Positions 24,504-32,947 of a stretch of DNA of 64,000 nt are shown here, in pieces. Source of the stretch: Streptomyces pactum (lineage in GTDB: Bacteria; Actinomycetota; Actinomycetes; Streptomycetales; Streptomycetaceae); NCBI RefSeq assembly GCF_002005225.1, contig NZ_CP019724.1, forward strand, positions 434,001-498,000. The letters are read 5' to 3'. The notes under the pieces are model-generated. The model did not search any database, was not told where the DNA came from, and worked only from the letters and a program-made list of their open reading frames with translations. How positions within the stretch are numbered: the stretch's first letter is position 1; each line of letters opens with the position of its first letter. A program made the position numbers and the translations under genes.

Positions 24504-25319
24504 ATGAGCGACCCCGTGACGACACCCGGCACCGCAGGGCACCAGAAGATCGACACCTCGGTGCCGCACTCGGCCCGGATCTGGAACTACTGGCTGGGCG
24601 GGAAGGACAACTACCCGGTCGACGAGGAGGCCGGCGACGCGTACACCGCCGTGTTCCCCGGCATCGTGACCATCGCCCGCAGCAGCCGCGCCTTCCTGCG
24701 CCGCAACATCACGTACCTGGTCGCCGAGGCGGGTGTCCGGCAGTTCCTCGACATCGGGACCGGTCTGCCGACCGCCGACAACACCCACGAGGTCGCCCAG
24801 CGCATCGCCCCCGAGACCCGGATCGTCTACGTCGACAACGATCCGATGGTCCTCGCCCACGCCCGTGCGCTGCTCTACTCCACTCCCGAGGGGGCGACCG
24901 CCTACATCGACTCCGACGTGCTCGACCCCGACGGTGTCCTGAGGGACGCCGCCAGGACGCTGGACTTCGACCGGCCCGTCGCCCTCATCCTCAGCAACAT
25001 TCTGGGTCACGTGGCGGACTACGACCAGGCGCGTTCCATCGTCACCCGGCTGATGGACGCCCTTCCGTCCGGCAGCTACCTCTCCGTCAACGACGGCTCA
25101 CGAGGCGTCGATCCGGAATTCGACCGGGCCCAGGACGCCTACAACGAGAGCGGCGCCGCTCCCTACATTCTGCGCACCGTCGATCAGATCACGGCGTTCT
25201 TCGACGGCCTGGAGCTCGTGGACCCCGGGGTCGTGCCCGTCACCCGCTGGCGTCCGGAGGCCGGCTCCGACGCCCCGGCGCTCATCGGCGAACACGGCGG
25301 CCTGGCCCGCAAGCCGTGA
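24504..25319 (+). CDS. Methyltransf_19 (DUF574) SAM-dependent methyltransferase
   Basis: A 271-aa protein of an actinobacterial methyltransferase family present in many copies in Streptomyces. The N-terminal family signature is SARIWNYWLGGKDNYPVDEE. The SAM-binding motif follows as QFLDIGTGLPTADNTHEVAQ near 78-97, and RIVYVDNDPMVLAHARALL near 106-124. Substrates are unknown. A stand-alone gene with no operon partners. Confidence 0.9.
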   Translation: MSDPVTTPGTAGHQKIDTSVPHSARIWNYWLGGKDNYPVDEEAGDAYTAVFPGIVTIARSSRAFLRRNITYLVAEAGVRQFLDIGTGLPTADNTHEVAQRIAPETRIVYVDNDPMVLAHARALLYSTPEGATAYIDSDVLDPDGVLRDAARTLDFDRPVALILSNILGHVADYDQARSIVTRLMDALPSGSYLSVNDGSRGVDPEFDRAQDAYNESGAAPYILRTVDQITAFFDGLELVDPGVVPVTRWRPEAGSDAPALIGEHGGLARKP

Positions 25320-25544
25320 CGCCCTGACCGCGGACGGCATCACCGGGAGCGGCGCCACGAGCGCCCACCGCCTGGAGGGTCGGCGTACTCGACGGGCGGC
25401 TCCGGTGACGCGGTCCGCGGTCGCCCCCGGCGGGCTCGGGCCGGCACGCCCCCTCACCGGCGCCCGGCCCGCCCGGCCAACCCGGCCCGCCCGGCCTGCC
25501 TGAGCGACCCGGCCCGCCTGAGCGGCCGACCGAAAGGAGTACCC

Positions 25545-26378
25545 ATGACCGGATGGCCGTTGCCCGAGACGTTCCGCAGCGGTTCCGGGGCCGTTCGCTG
25601 GAACCGGCTGGGCGGAGCGGACCGGCCGCCGCTGGTCCTGCTGCACGGCACGCCGTTCTCCTCGTACGTCTGGCGTGCGGTGGCCCGCTCGCTGGCCCGC
25701 GACCATCAGGTGTTCGTCTGGGACATGCCCGGCTACGGCATGTCGGAGAAGTACGCGGGCCAGGACGTGTCCCTGGCCGCCCAGGGCCGGGTCTTCACCG
25801 AGCTACTGGACCACTGGGGCCTGGCGGAGCCCCTCGTGGTCGCCCACGACTTCGGCGGCGCCGTCGCGCTGCGCGCCCACCTGCTGCACGGCGCCGGCTA
25901 CCGGGCCCTCGCCCTCGTCGATCCGGTCGCGCTGGCGCCGTGGGGATCGCCGTTCTTCCGGCTGGTCGGCGACCACGCGGAGGTCTTCGAGGAGCTGCCG
26001 CCCGCGCTCCATCGCGCTCTGGTGCGTGAGTACGTCGCTTCCGCCAGCAGCCCGGGACTGCGTCCCATGGTGCTGGACCGGCTCGTCGAGCCCTGGCTGG
26101 GCGAGTCGGGGCAGCCGGCCTTCTACCGGCAGATCGCCCAGGCCGACCAGCGTCACACCGACGAGATCCAGGAGCGGTACTCCGCGATCGGCGTCCCGAC
26201 GTTGGTCTGCTGGGGCGAGGACGACACGTGGATCCCCGTGGCGAAAGGACGCGAACTCGCCGCCGCCGTCCCCGGCGCCCGGTGGGAGCCGATCGCCCAT
26301 GCGGGCCATCTCGTGCAGGAGGACGCGCCGTCCGAGCTGACGGCCGCGCTCCTCGCCTTTCTGCGGCACGTCGCCTGA
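25545..26378 (+). CDS. Alpha/beta hydrolase, epoxide-hydrolase/dehalogenase-like
   Basis: A 277-aa alpha/beta hydrolase. The oxyanion HGTP segment is LLHGTPFSSYVWR near 31-43. The nucleophile elbow is VVAHDFGGAVAL, so the nucleophile is Asp rather than Ser, which points to haloalkane dehalogenase or epoxide hydrolase chemistry. Late Asp (WGEDDTWIP) and His (IAHAGHLVQED) complete the triad. The ATG follows GAAAGGAG. It is monocistronic, ending at a strong terminator. About 225 bases upstream contain imperfect GC-rich repeats of CGGCCCGCC (25460-25530) of unknown meaning. Confidence 0.9.
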   Translation: MTGWPLPETFRSGSGAVRWNRLGGADRPPLVLLHGTPFSSYVWRAVARSLARDHQVFVWDMPGYGMSEKYAGQDVSLAAQGRVFTELLDHWGLAEPLVVAHDFGGAVALRAHLLHGAGYRALALVDPVALAPWGSPFFRLVGDHAEVFEELPPALHRALVREYVASASSPGLRPMVLDRLVEPWLGESGQPAFYRQIAQADQRHTDEIQERYSAIGVPTLVCWGEDDTWIPVAKGRELAAAVPGARWEPIAHAGHLVQEDAPSELTAALLAFLRHVA

Positions 26379-26410
26379 CGGCCGCGGCGCGCGAACGCCG
26401 CCGCGGACAC

Positions 26411-26458
26411 CGGGGCACGGTGCCCGGGAACCGATCGGTTCCCGGGCACCGTGCCCCG
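26411..26458. terminator. Perfect 48-nt palindrome, bidirectional terminator
   Basis: Bases 26411-26434 and 26435-26458 are exact reverse complements, allowing a stem of about 22 bp with a short central loop. It lies between the convergent hydrolase and cold-shock genes and should terminate both. Confidence 0.85.
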
Positions 26459-26475
26459 TTTCGGCGGTCTCCCGG

Positions 26476-26817
<342 letters not shown>

Positions 26818-26910
26818 CTACACGGCATGTCCGAGCCTCACCAGTGAGTAAGGGGTGTGAGCGGCAACGATGTTGCGAACCGGGGCCTGTGACGGCGTGC
26901 CGGAGTGTCG

Positions 26911-27030
26911 TCACATTCCGGTCATCAGCCGCGCATGGCGCAGGAGGCGTTCTTCGACCTGCTCCGCGGTGGCGGCTCCGGAGAGGAAGTCGATGCCGTA
27001 GCCGTCCACCAGGGCCACCAAAGTGCGCGT
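26911..27030 (-). pseudogene. C-terminal remnant of a TetR-family regulator
   Basis: The minus strand reads RTLVALVDGYGIDFLSGAAT then AEQVEERLLRHARLMTGM and a stop. This is a typical last helix pair of TetR/AcrR ligand domains (ALVDGxxxxFL...A...LRxxARL). Upstream the frame degenerates into Arg/Pro-rich sequence and no HTH is present. I infer that the N-terminal three quarters were deleted. Confidence 0.5.
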
Positions 27031-27109
27031 GTACCTGGTCGCGACGGGCCATGACGCTGACGGCGGCCGGCTACGGCGAAGTTGGGCAGGCGAGCACCGG
27101 CCGTCTGAT

Positions 27110-27383
27110 GTACGTGGTGTCGCGTGATCGCCACCTGGTTCCGCCATCGCCGGGGCGGCACCGCGCTGACCGTCCTGACCCACGTCGTCCTGCCGTCCTC
27201 GGGGCCGCTGCCGACGTGTACATGCCGACCGAACTGAACAACACGGCCGTACTGCTCGGCAGCGCCTGGCTCGTCCTCGGCATCGCGTATCCGGGCATGC
27301 CGACCCGCGGGTTCCGGCGGGAGCCTCCCGAACCGCGTCCGAAGGCCGGGGAACACGCGGTCGGGGCGGCCGCCTCGCAGTGA
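27110..27383 (+). pseudogene. Frameshifted C-terminal remnant of an APC-family amino-acid permease
   Basis: One plus-strand frame reads VIATWFRHRRGGTALTVLTH VVLPSSG (about 27124-27205). After a shift of frame, the next reads DVYMPTELNNTAVLLGSAWL then VLGIAYPGMPTRGFRREPPE (about 27214-27335). Joined, they match the end of APC permeases: a basic loop, HVVLP, a final helix and LTRGFRRxPPE. All earlier helices are missing. With the adjacent TetR tail, this looks like the deletion scar of a divergent regulator-permease pair. Confidence 0.55.
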
Positions 27384-27509
27384 TCCGTGGGAGCGCCCGC
27401 GCCCTCACTCTTCCCTGCGCCGAACGGGGGAGACGGCGAGGCGGCCGCACCACCCGGTTCCGTGAGTGGTCTAGCAATGAGTAGTCCACACACGGAGTCG
27501 GAGATCGAT

Positions 27510-28274
27510 ATGACCGTCAGGAAAGCGCTGGCCCTGGTGATCGGCGCTGTCATGTGCACCGGCGTGCTGGGGACCGGCTGCGCCCAGCAGCCGTCGGGCG
27601 CCTCCTCCCCGGCCTCGCCGAGGCCCGGCAGCTCGGCGTCACAGCCGGCGTCGCCCCGGCCCGCGCCCCCGCGCTCCTTTCCCCGCCCCCTCCCCGGCCT
27701 CGGACCGGCGACGCGGGCCCGGGTCCCGGACGCCTCCCGGCAGGCGCTGGTGGTCACGGGCCCGACGGAGAGTTCGTACGAGGCGCAGGCGGTGCTCTAC
27801 GAGCAGTACCCCGTGCAGGGCTGGCGCGCCGTCGCCGGCCCGTGGCCCGCCCACAACGGCCTGCGCGGCTGGACCGACGAGCACGAGGCGGGCGACCTGC
27901 ACACGCCCATCGGCGTCTTCCGTCTCAGTGACGCCGGGGGCAGGCTGCCCGACCCGGGCACCCGGCTCCCCTACGACCAGGACCCTGAGTTCGCCGTGTC
28001 GGGCACCGGGCATCTCGGCGAGCCGCTGGAGGGTTCCTTCGACTACGTGATCGCCATCGACTACAACCGCGTGCCCGGCACCACCCCCCTGGACAAGACC
28101 CGCCCGCTGGGTGAGGACAAGGGCGGCGGCGTCTGGATCCACGTGGACCACGACGGGCCGACCAACGCCTGCGTCTCCCTGAGCGAGGAGCACATGCGCA
28201 CGTTGCTCAACGCCCTGGAACCGGACAAGGAGCCGGTCGTCGTCATGGGCCCCGAGTCGGTCCTGAGGCGGTGA
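27510..28274 (+). CDS. L,D-transpeptidase-like (YkuD-type) lipoprotein
   Basis: A 254-aa lipoprotein. The signal peptide (residues 1-22) ends in the lipobox LGTGC, followed by a Pro/Ser-rich linker to about 75. The C-terminal domain has WIHVDHDGPTNACVSLSEEH near 206-225. Its His and Cys match the spacing of the YkuD catalytic motif, although the usual S/T-x-GC is altered to TNAC. Such enzymes make 3-3 peptidoglycan cross-links, while many variant ones have unknown substrates. The ATG was chosen because it starts the signal peptide. The upstream open frame belongs to the permease scar. Confidence 0.75.
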   Translation: MTVRKALALVIGAVMCTGVLGTGCAQQPSGASSPASPRPGSSASQPASPRPAPPRSFPRPLPGLGPATRARVPDASRQALVVTGPTESSYEAQAVLYEQYPVQGWRAVAGPWPAHNGLRGWTDEHEAGDLHTPIGVFRLSDAGGRLPDPGTRLPYDQDPEFAVSGTGHLGEPLEGSFDYVIAIDYNRVPGTTPLDKTRPLGEDKGGGVWIHVDHDGPTNACVSLSEEHMRTLLNALEPDKEPVVVMGPESVLRR

Positions 28275-28497
28275 CACGGCCCCGGCAGGCGTCCACCCGC
28301 CGTAGACGCCCGGTGCGAAACGGCAACGGAGCGCTGAGTCCCCGGGCCGAGCCGGGCGTACCGGTTCGTCTCACGCGGGCTTGACTGAGCGGGTCGCGCT
28401 CGGCCTACTGGAGGCACGACGGGGCGGATTCGGGGGACTGGTCCAGTGTCGGCCCGTATGTCAGCCCCCGGCCGGGACGCAGGTCAGGAGTCCGACA

Positions 28498-28936
28498 GTG
28501 CGGCGTCGATGGGCAGCGGCGGCAGTTGTGCTGACATGGGCGCTGCTGTACGCCGTAGCCCCTCGGCCGCCGGGGTCCGCGGCGCCGGGTCCGGACCGGG
28601 CCACGACGGCAGTGCCGGCGACAGCGACAGCGACGGCGACGGCGACAGCGACGGCCGAGGAGGCCGGGGAATCGGGCCCGGGTGAAGCGGATCCGGCGCT
28701 CCGCCACGTCGCCGTCCGGTCGCCGAGGGCCGCGGAGGCGGTCGGGGCGGACGACGGCGCCGCCCCGTGTGTCCCGGCGCGGGCCGGCGCCGCGGGCCAG
28801 GGCGGCGGCACGGACCTTCGCCGCACGGGACCGGCGGGCGGGCCGGGAGCGGGCGGGGGCGCCCGAGGAGCACCCGAGCTGCGAACGTTTCGCTGCTGAG
28901 CGGCAGTACCGACAGGGCCTGCGCCGCGCGGCCTGA
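28498..28936 (+). pseudogene. Uncharacterised signal-anchor protein, probably frameshifted
   Basis: From a GTG at 28498 the frame reads VRRRWAAAAVVLTWALLYAV, a plausible signal anchor, then a repetitive Pro-Ala-Thr linker encoded by GACAGC/GACGGC hexamers (about 28613-28660). Beyond about 28700 this frame loses coding character. A neighbouring frame takes over with well-behaved codons, ending PEEHPSCERFAAERQYRQGL and RRAA at 28936. I infer one frameshift around 28670-28740, perhaps in the repeat-flanking region. No family recognised. Confidence 0.35.
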
Positions 28937-29010
28937 GTGCTGCCCCACCGCAGCGCGGTGCCAGCAGGCCTTCGTGTGTCCGGAATCCCGATGACGCAGG
29001 AGGCGGGCGA

Positions 29011-30096
29011 GTGTCCAGAAGGCGCATAGACGTGGTCGGGCCGGGCGAGCTCGGCGCGGACGACCAGAAGATCTGGCGGGAGCTCAGGGCCGCCTCCGGA
29101 GCTCCGGCGAATCCGTTCCTGGACCCGGCGTTCACCGCCGCTGTGGGACGGGTGAGGCCGCGGGCCGCGGTAGCGGTGCTGCGGGAGGACGGTTTCCCGG
29201 TCGGGTACTTCCCGCACGAGCGGGGCGTCGCGGGACGCGGGCGGGCCATCGGACTCGGAGTGTCGGACAGCCAGGGCGCCGTGCTGCGCGAGGGCATCCG
29301 CCTCGACGCCCACGCGCTGCTGCGGGCCTGCGCCCTCTCGTCCTGGGAGTTCGACAGTCTCGAGGCCGGCCAGGACCCGTTCCTACCCCACGCGACCGAG
29401 GAACTGGCCTCCCCCGTCGTCGGCCTCGGTGCCGGATTCCGGCCGTACCTGGAGAGCCTGCGCCGGAACTCGCCGGGCTTCCTCAAACAGACCCTCGCCA
29501 AGGAGCGCAGACTCGCCCGGCAGGTCGGCGCGGTGCGGTTCGTGTACGACGACCCGGACCCCGGCGCGTTGCGGGCGCTCATGCGGTGGAAGTCCGCCCA
29601 GTACCGGCGAACGGGCCGGCGGGACCGGTTCGCGCAGGCGTGGATCACCCGGCTGGTGGAGTTGCTCGCCCGGAGCGACGACCCCGAGTGCCGAGGAGTG
29701 CTGTCCGTGCTCTACGCCGCGGACCGGCCCGTGGCCGCCCACTTCGGCCTGCGCTCGCCCACGGTGCTTTCCTGGTGGTTCCCGGCGTACGACCGCGCGT
29801 ACGGCAAGTACTCCCCCGGGGTCCTGCTGCTGTTGCGGATGCTGGAGGCGGCCGCCGCCGACGGGATCGAGCTGGTCGACCTGGGCAGCGGGCCGGCCCG
29901 CTACAAGGAGTCGTTCAAGACGCGCGACCTCAGGGTGCACGCCGGCGCCGTGGTACGCCCGGGGCCGGGCGGCGCCCTCTACCGGTTGGGCCGGGAACCG
30001 GTACGAGCCGCCCGCCGATTCGTACGCGACCGGCCGGAACTGGCCCGCACCGCCGCCCGGACACTGGAGGAACTGGGCCGGTTGCGCGCCCGCTGA
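29011..30096 (+). CDS. CelD/BcsL-family GNAT acetyltransferase
   Basis: A 361-aa protein with the two-lobed CelD (Acetyltransf_6) fold. FLKQTLAKERRLARQVGAVR near 158-177 is the family RKxRRL segment. The C-terminal acetyl-CoA lobe has AAHFGLRSPTVLSWWFPAYD near 244-263, then YSPGVLLLLRMLE. Relatives act in extracellular polysaccharide synthesis in bacteria by acyl transfer. The acceptor is unknown here. The GTG start at 29011 follows a GCGGGCGA sequence with no strong ribosome site. Single gene, ending at a hairpin shared with the convergent GH109 gene. Confidence 0.82.
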   Translation: MSRRRIDVVGPGELGADDQKIWRELRAASGAPANPFLDPAFTAAVGRVRPRAAVAVLREDGFPVGYFPHERGVAGRGRAIGLGVSDSQGAVLREGIRLDAHALLRACALSSWEFDSLEAGQDPFLPHATEELASPVVGLGAGFRPYLESLRRNSPGFLKQTLAKERRLARQVGAVRFVYDDPDPGALRALMRWKSAQYRRTGRRDRFAQAWITRLVELLARSDDPECRGVLSVLYAADRPVAAHFGLRSPTVLSWWFPAYDRAYGKYSPGVLLLLRMLEAAAADGIELVDLGSGPARYKESFKTRDLRVHAGAVVRPGPGGALYRLGREPVRAARRFVRDRPELARTAARTLEELGRLRAR

Positions 30097-30138
30097 CGCC
30101 GCGTCGGACGCGCACGCCGGTGGATCGCGCCGGGAGAT

Positions 30139-30170
30139 CCCGCCGCGGCTGCTCGTGGTGCCGCGGCGGG
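30139..30170. terminator. Terminator between convergent genes
   Basis: An 11-bp perfect stem CCCGCCGCGGC (30139-30149) with GCCGCGGCGGG (30160-30170) and a 10-nt loop, between the acetyltransferase and the GH109 gene that run towards each other. Confidence 0.7.
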
Positions 30171-30190
30171 GCCGTGCCGTCCGTCTCCGG

Positions 30191-31612
30191 TCAGCCGACG
30201 GGCGGCATGTCGGTGGGCGCCGAGTCGAGTCCGGGCCGGCGCTCACGCCAGGCACCGCGGGTGAAGTCGGGGATCTCGACGGGGCGGCCGCCCCTGGCCA
30301 GCGACGTGACGCTCAGCGGGACGGGCGAGCACCAGGCGGCCGAGTCGTAGACGTCGATGTCCGGCACCAATCCCGCCCGCATCAGTTGGACGGTGCGCCA
30401 CTGCAGGACGTAGTCCATGCCGCCGTGGCCGCCGTTGCCCGCGGCGTCGTCGCCGACCTTCTGCCACAGCCAGTGGTCGTACTCCTTGCGGTAGCCCTCG
30501 AAATCGCGCCACGTGTGGCCGCTGTGGTCCGGTTCCACGTAGATCCGGGCGCCGGTCGGGGCGGGGCCGGCGTAGTCCTCCACGATGCCGCGGCTGCCGG
30601 CGAGGGTGTTGATGCGGCTGTACGGGCGGGGTGAGCTCACGTCGTGCTCCGCCCGGATCGTGCGGCCCTTGTCCGTTTCGATCATGCAGGTGACCAGGTC
30701 ACCGTTGATGTAGGTCTCTTTCCAGGAGGGGTGGTCCCTCGGCACGAAGCGCGCACGGTAGTCGGCCAGGCCCTTCGGGGCGGTCGCGGTGGCGCGCAGC
30801 GTGATCATCCGGTCGCCGCGGTTGATGTCCATGGCCGCCGCGATCGGGGCCAGGCCGTGCATGGGGTAGAAGGACGCGGTGCTGCGGGTGTGCCAGAGCC
30901 GCCGCCAGGAGTCGGTGTAGTAGGTGTCGGAGAAGAGGAGTTCGCGCAGGTCGTGCAGGTAGCCGCCGTGGCCGTTGGTGATCTGCCCGAACAGGCCGTC
31001 GTGCGCCCCCTTGAGCATGGCCAGCTCGTTGCGGCCGTAGTTGCAGTTCTCCGACAGGAGCAGGTGCCTGCGGGTGCGCTCGGAGGTGTCGACGAGGTCC
31101 CAGAGCTGACGCAGTTCCGTCGCGATGGGGAGCTCCACCAGGGCGTGCTTGCCGCTGAGCAGCGCCGCCCTGCCGTGTTCGTAGTGGAACTCCCACGGTG
31201 TCGCGACGTACACCAGGTCGACGTCGTCCCGCCGGAGCATCCGGGCGTAGGAGTCGGCGGAGCCGCCGTACTCGGCGGGGCGCGGGTTGCCCTTGTTCTC
31301 CAGGCGGTCCGCGGCGCGTTTCGCGCGGTCGGCGCGGATGTCGCAGACCGCGGTCACGGTGCAGCCGGGTACGGCCGCCCAGCCGGTGATCATGCCGCCG
31401 CCCCGGTTGCCGAGGCCGATGACACCGACACGGACGGTTCTGTGCGCGTCGAACGGCACGCCGATCATCGACTTCTGGCCGGGCCTGCGGCGAGGCGCCT
31501 GCCCGGCCGCCGACGCGGACGGGGCCGAGGCGGTCATCCCGGCCGCGACCGCGCCGGTGGCGACGGCCGAGCCCAGGAGCAGTCGGCGTGAGACAGCGGG
31601 CGTTTCGGACAT
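30191..31612 (-). CDS. Tat-exported Gfo/Idh/MocA oxidoreductase, GH109-like
   Basis: A 473-aa protein with a twin-arginine signal (SRRLLLGSAVATGAVAAG, then ASA), so it is exported folded with its cofactor. The Rossmann NAD site is RVGVIGLGNRGGGMITGW near 61-78. The length, Tat signal and the following segment NKGNPRPAEYGGSADSYARM match GH109 proteins, which cleave alpha-N-acetylgalactosamine by an NAD-dependent mechanism. The assignment of substrate is inferred from family. The gene has its own promoter (31754-31782) with an inverted repeat upstream. Confidence 0.85.
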   Translation of the reverse strand: MSETPAVSRRLLLGSAVATGAVAAGMTASAPSASAAGQAPRRRPGQKSMIGVPFDAHRTVRVGVIGLGNRGGGMITGWAAVPGCTVTAVCDIRADRAKRAADRLENKGNPRPAEYGGSADSYARMLRRDDVDLVYVATPWEFHYEHGRAALLSGKHALVELPIATELRQLWDLVDTSERTRRHLLLSENCNYGRNELAMLKGAHDGLFGQITNGHGGYLHDLRELLFSDTYYTDSWRRLWHTRSTASFYPMHGLAPIAAAMDINRGDRMITLRATATAPKGLADYRARFVPRDHPSWKETYINGDLVTCMIETDKGRTIRAEHDVSSPRPYSRINTLAGSRGIVEDYAGPAPTGARIYVEPDHSGHTWRDFEGYRKEYDHWLWQKVGDDAAGNGGHGGMDYVLQWRTVQLMRAGLVPDIDVYDSAAWCSPVPLSVTSLARGGRPVEIPDFTRGAWRERRPGLDSAPTDMPPVG

Positions 31613-31753
31613 GACGGCAACACTCCTCGTGGGCGGTCGGCATCACGGGCGGGGGCGCGGTCGGGCGTTGTCGGGCACGGTGGAACGCGGCGGAGCACGA
31701 TGGCACGCGGCGGAGCGCGGTCGAGCCGTCCAGCTCGAGCCTTTCGGGGCAAG

Positions 31754-31811
31754 ACTCTGCGTGCTCAGCCGTTACATGTCAATACGTGCTCGATACAAAG
31801 CCGTTTCGAGC
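31754..31811 (-). promoter_or_regulatory. Promoter and inverted repeat upstream of the GH109 gene
   Basis: On the minus strand a consensus -35 TTGACA (31782-31777) is 17 bp from CAGAGT (31759-31754). Just upstream lies the inverted repeat GCTCGA-N12-TCGAGC (31788-31811), a candidate activator or repressor site. The intergenic DNA here is less GC-rich than the flanking genes. Confidence 0.5.
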
Positions 31812-31833
31812 AACTCCACGCACCGGAAGGCCG

Positions 31834-32679
31834 CTACATTCCGTCCTGCACGACCCCGCGCGTCGAGAGCGTGACCGGGTCCCCGTTCGTGAAGTCACCC
31901 GGCGGGATGCCCGGATGGTGCCCCTCGCTCGAGGGCGGGGCCTGGTCGCGCGGGCCGAGCGTGAGCCGGGAGACGATGCGGTAGCGGTCGCCGCGGTAGA
32001 GGGAGTGCACGTACTCGACCGGACGGCCCCGCGTGTCGGTGGTCAGGCGCTCGAAGAGCAGCGCCGGGGACAGCTCCGGCACGTCGAGCAGGTCGGCCTC
32101 CGCGCGGGTCACCACCGTGGGCTCGATCGACTGCACGGCCTCACTCACCCGCACGGCGTGCCGCTCACCCAGGTGGTCGTACAGGTCACCCTGCTCCAGT
32201 TCCTCACTGGTCAGGTCCGAGACGAGGTCGGCCGGTACGTGCAGGTACTCGATGGCCATGGGCGAGCCGTCGACCAGCCGCAACCGGGCCACGTAGTGGA
32301 TCTGCGCCGCCGGCGACATGCGCAGCCTGCGGCCCACGCGGGCGCCCGCGGGCAGGGTACGCACCTCCAGGATCCTGCTGGTCCAGGCGCCCGCGGCCGG
32401 CGGAAGACTGAAGGCCCGCCGGCCGGAGACCAGTTCCTGGGTGATCTTCTCGGCGGCGACGAACATGCCCCGGCCGTGCTCGCGCACCAGCAGCCCGGCG
32501 AGCACCAGTTCGTCGACCGCGGCACGCAGAGTGGGGCGGGACACCCCGAGTTCGGCACACAGGGCGCGCTCGGAGGGGATCGGGTCCCCCGGGCTCCGTT
32601 CCTCGATGAGCTCCAGGATGGCGTCGCGTACACGCTCGCGTTTGAGCACCGCACCGGAGGCGGCGGCGTCGATCTCCAT
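31834..32679 (-). CDS. GntR/HutC-family transcriptional regulator
   Basis: A 281-aa regulator. The N-terminal winged helix reads VRDAILELIEERSPGDPIPS then ERALCAELGVSRPTLRAAVD, and a UTRA ligand domain from about residue 95 carries typical LRLVDGSPMAIEYLHVP and PALLFERLTTDTRGRPVEY segments. HutC-type regulators often sense sugar phosphates. It is divergent from the sugar ABC operon and is the obvious candidate regulator of it. Several TGGTC half-sites fill the gap between them. Confidence 0.92.
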   Translation of the reverse strand: MEIDAAASGAVLKRERVRDAILELIEERSPGDPIPSERALCAELGVSRPTLRAAVDELVLAGLLVREHGRGMFVAAEKITQELVSGRRAFSLPPAAGAWTSRILEVRTLPAGARVGRRLRMSPAAQIHYVARLRLVDGSPMAIEYLHVPADLVSDLTSEELEQGDLYDHLGERHAVRVSEAVQSIEPTVVTRAEADLLDVPELSPALLFERLTTDTRGRPVEYVHSLYRGDRYRIVSRLTLGPRDQAPPSSEGHHPGIPPGDFTNGDPVTLSTRGVVQDGM

Positions 32680-32694
32680 GCAGTACTCCCGTAA

Positions 32695-32866
32695 CTGGTC
32701 TGCTGGTCAACCGAGTTTACCTGTCCACATGGGTCGCCAACCAGCCACCCACCGACCCGTCGGGCCGAAATCCCGCTCCTACGCGAGGGGTTGACGCCCT
32801 CATTGGTCCATGCCACCTTCGACCAACGCCGACTGGTAAGCCCTCGACCCCTTCACTGGTCAAGTG
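32695..32866. promoter_or_regulatory. Cluster of TGGTC half-sites, candidate GntR operators
   Basis: CTGGTC occurs twice in tandem (32695-32700 and 32703-32708). An inverted pair TTGGTC-N12-GACCAA lies at 32803-32826, and CACTGGTCAAGTG at 32854-32866. Such TGGTC/GACCA elements resemble HutC-type (DasR-like) sites containing ACTGGTCTAGACCA. A TTGACG at 32791-32796 may be the -35 box of the ABC operon, with the inverted pair just downstream of it. Site assignment is inferred. Confidence 0.5.
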
Positions 32867-32947
32867 CGGACGCGCCGTCCCTTGCAGCTCCCCCCAGCCC
32901 AGCTCTCACAGCCCAGCTCTCACAGATCCGGCTCCCAGAGGTGAACC

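Noticed and set aside
24317..24556. Small minus-strand ORF between the lactonase and methyltransferase genes
   Set aside because: Overlaps both real genes and lacks coding-like codon use.
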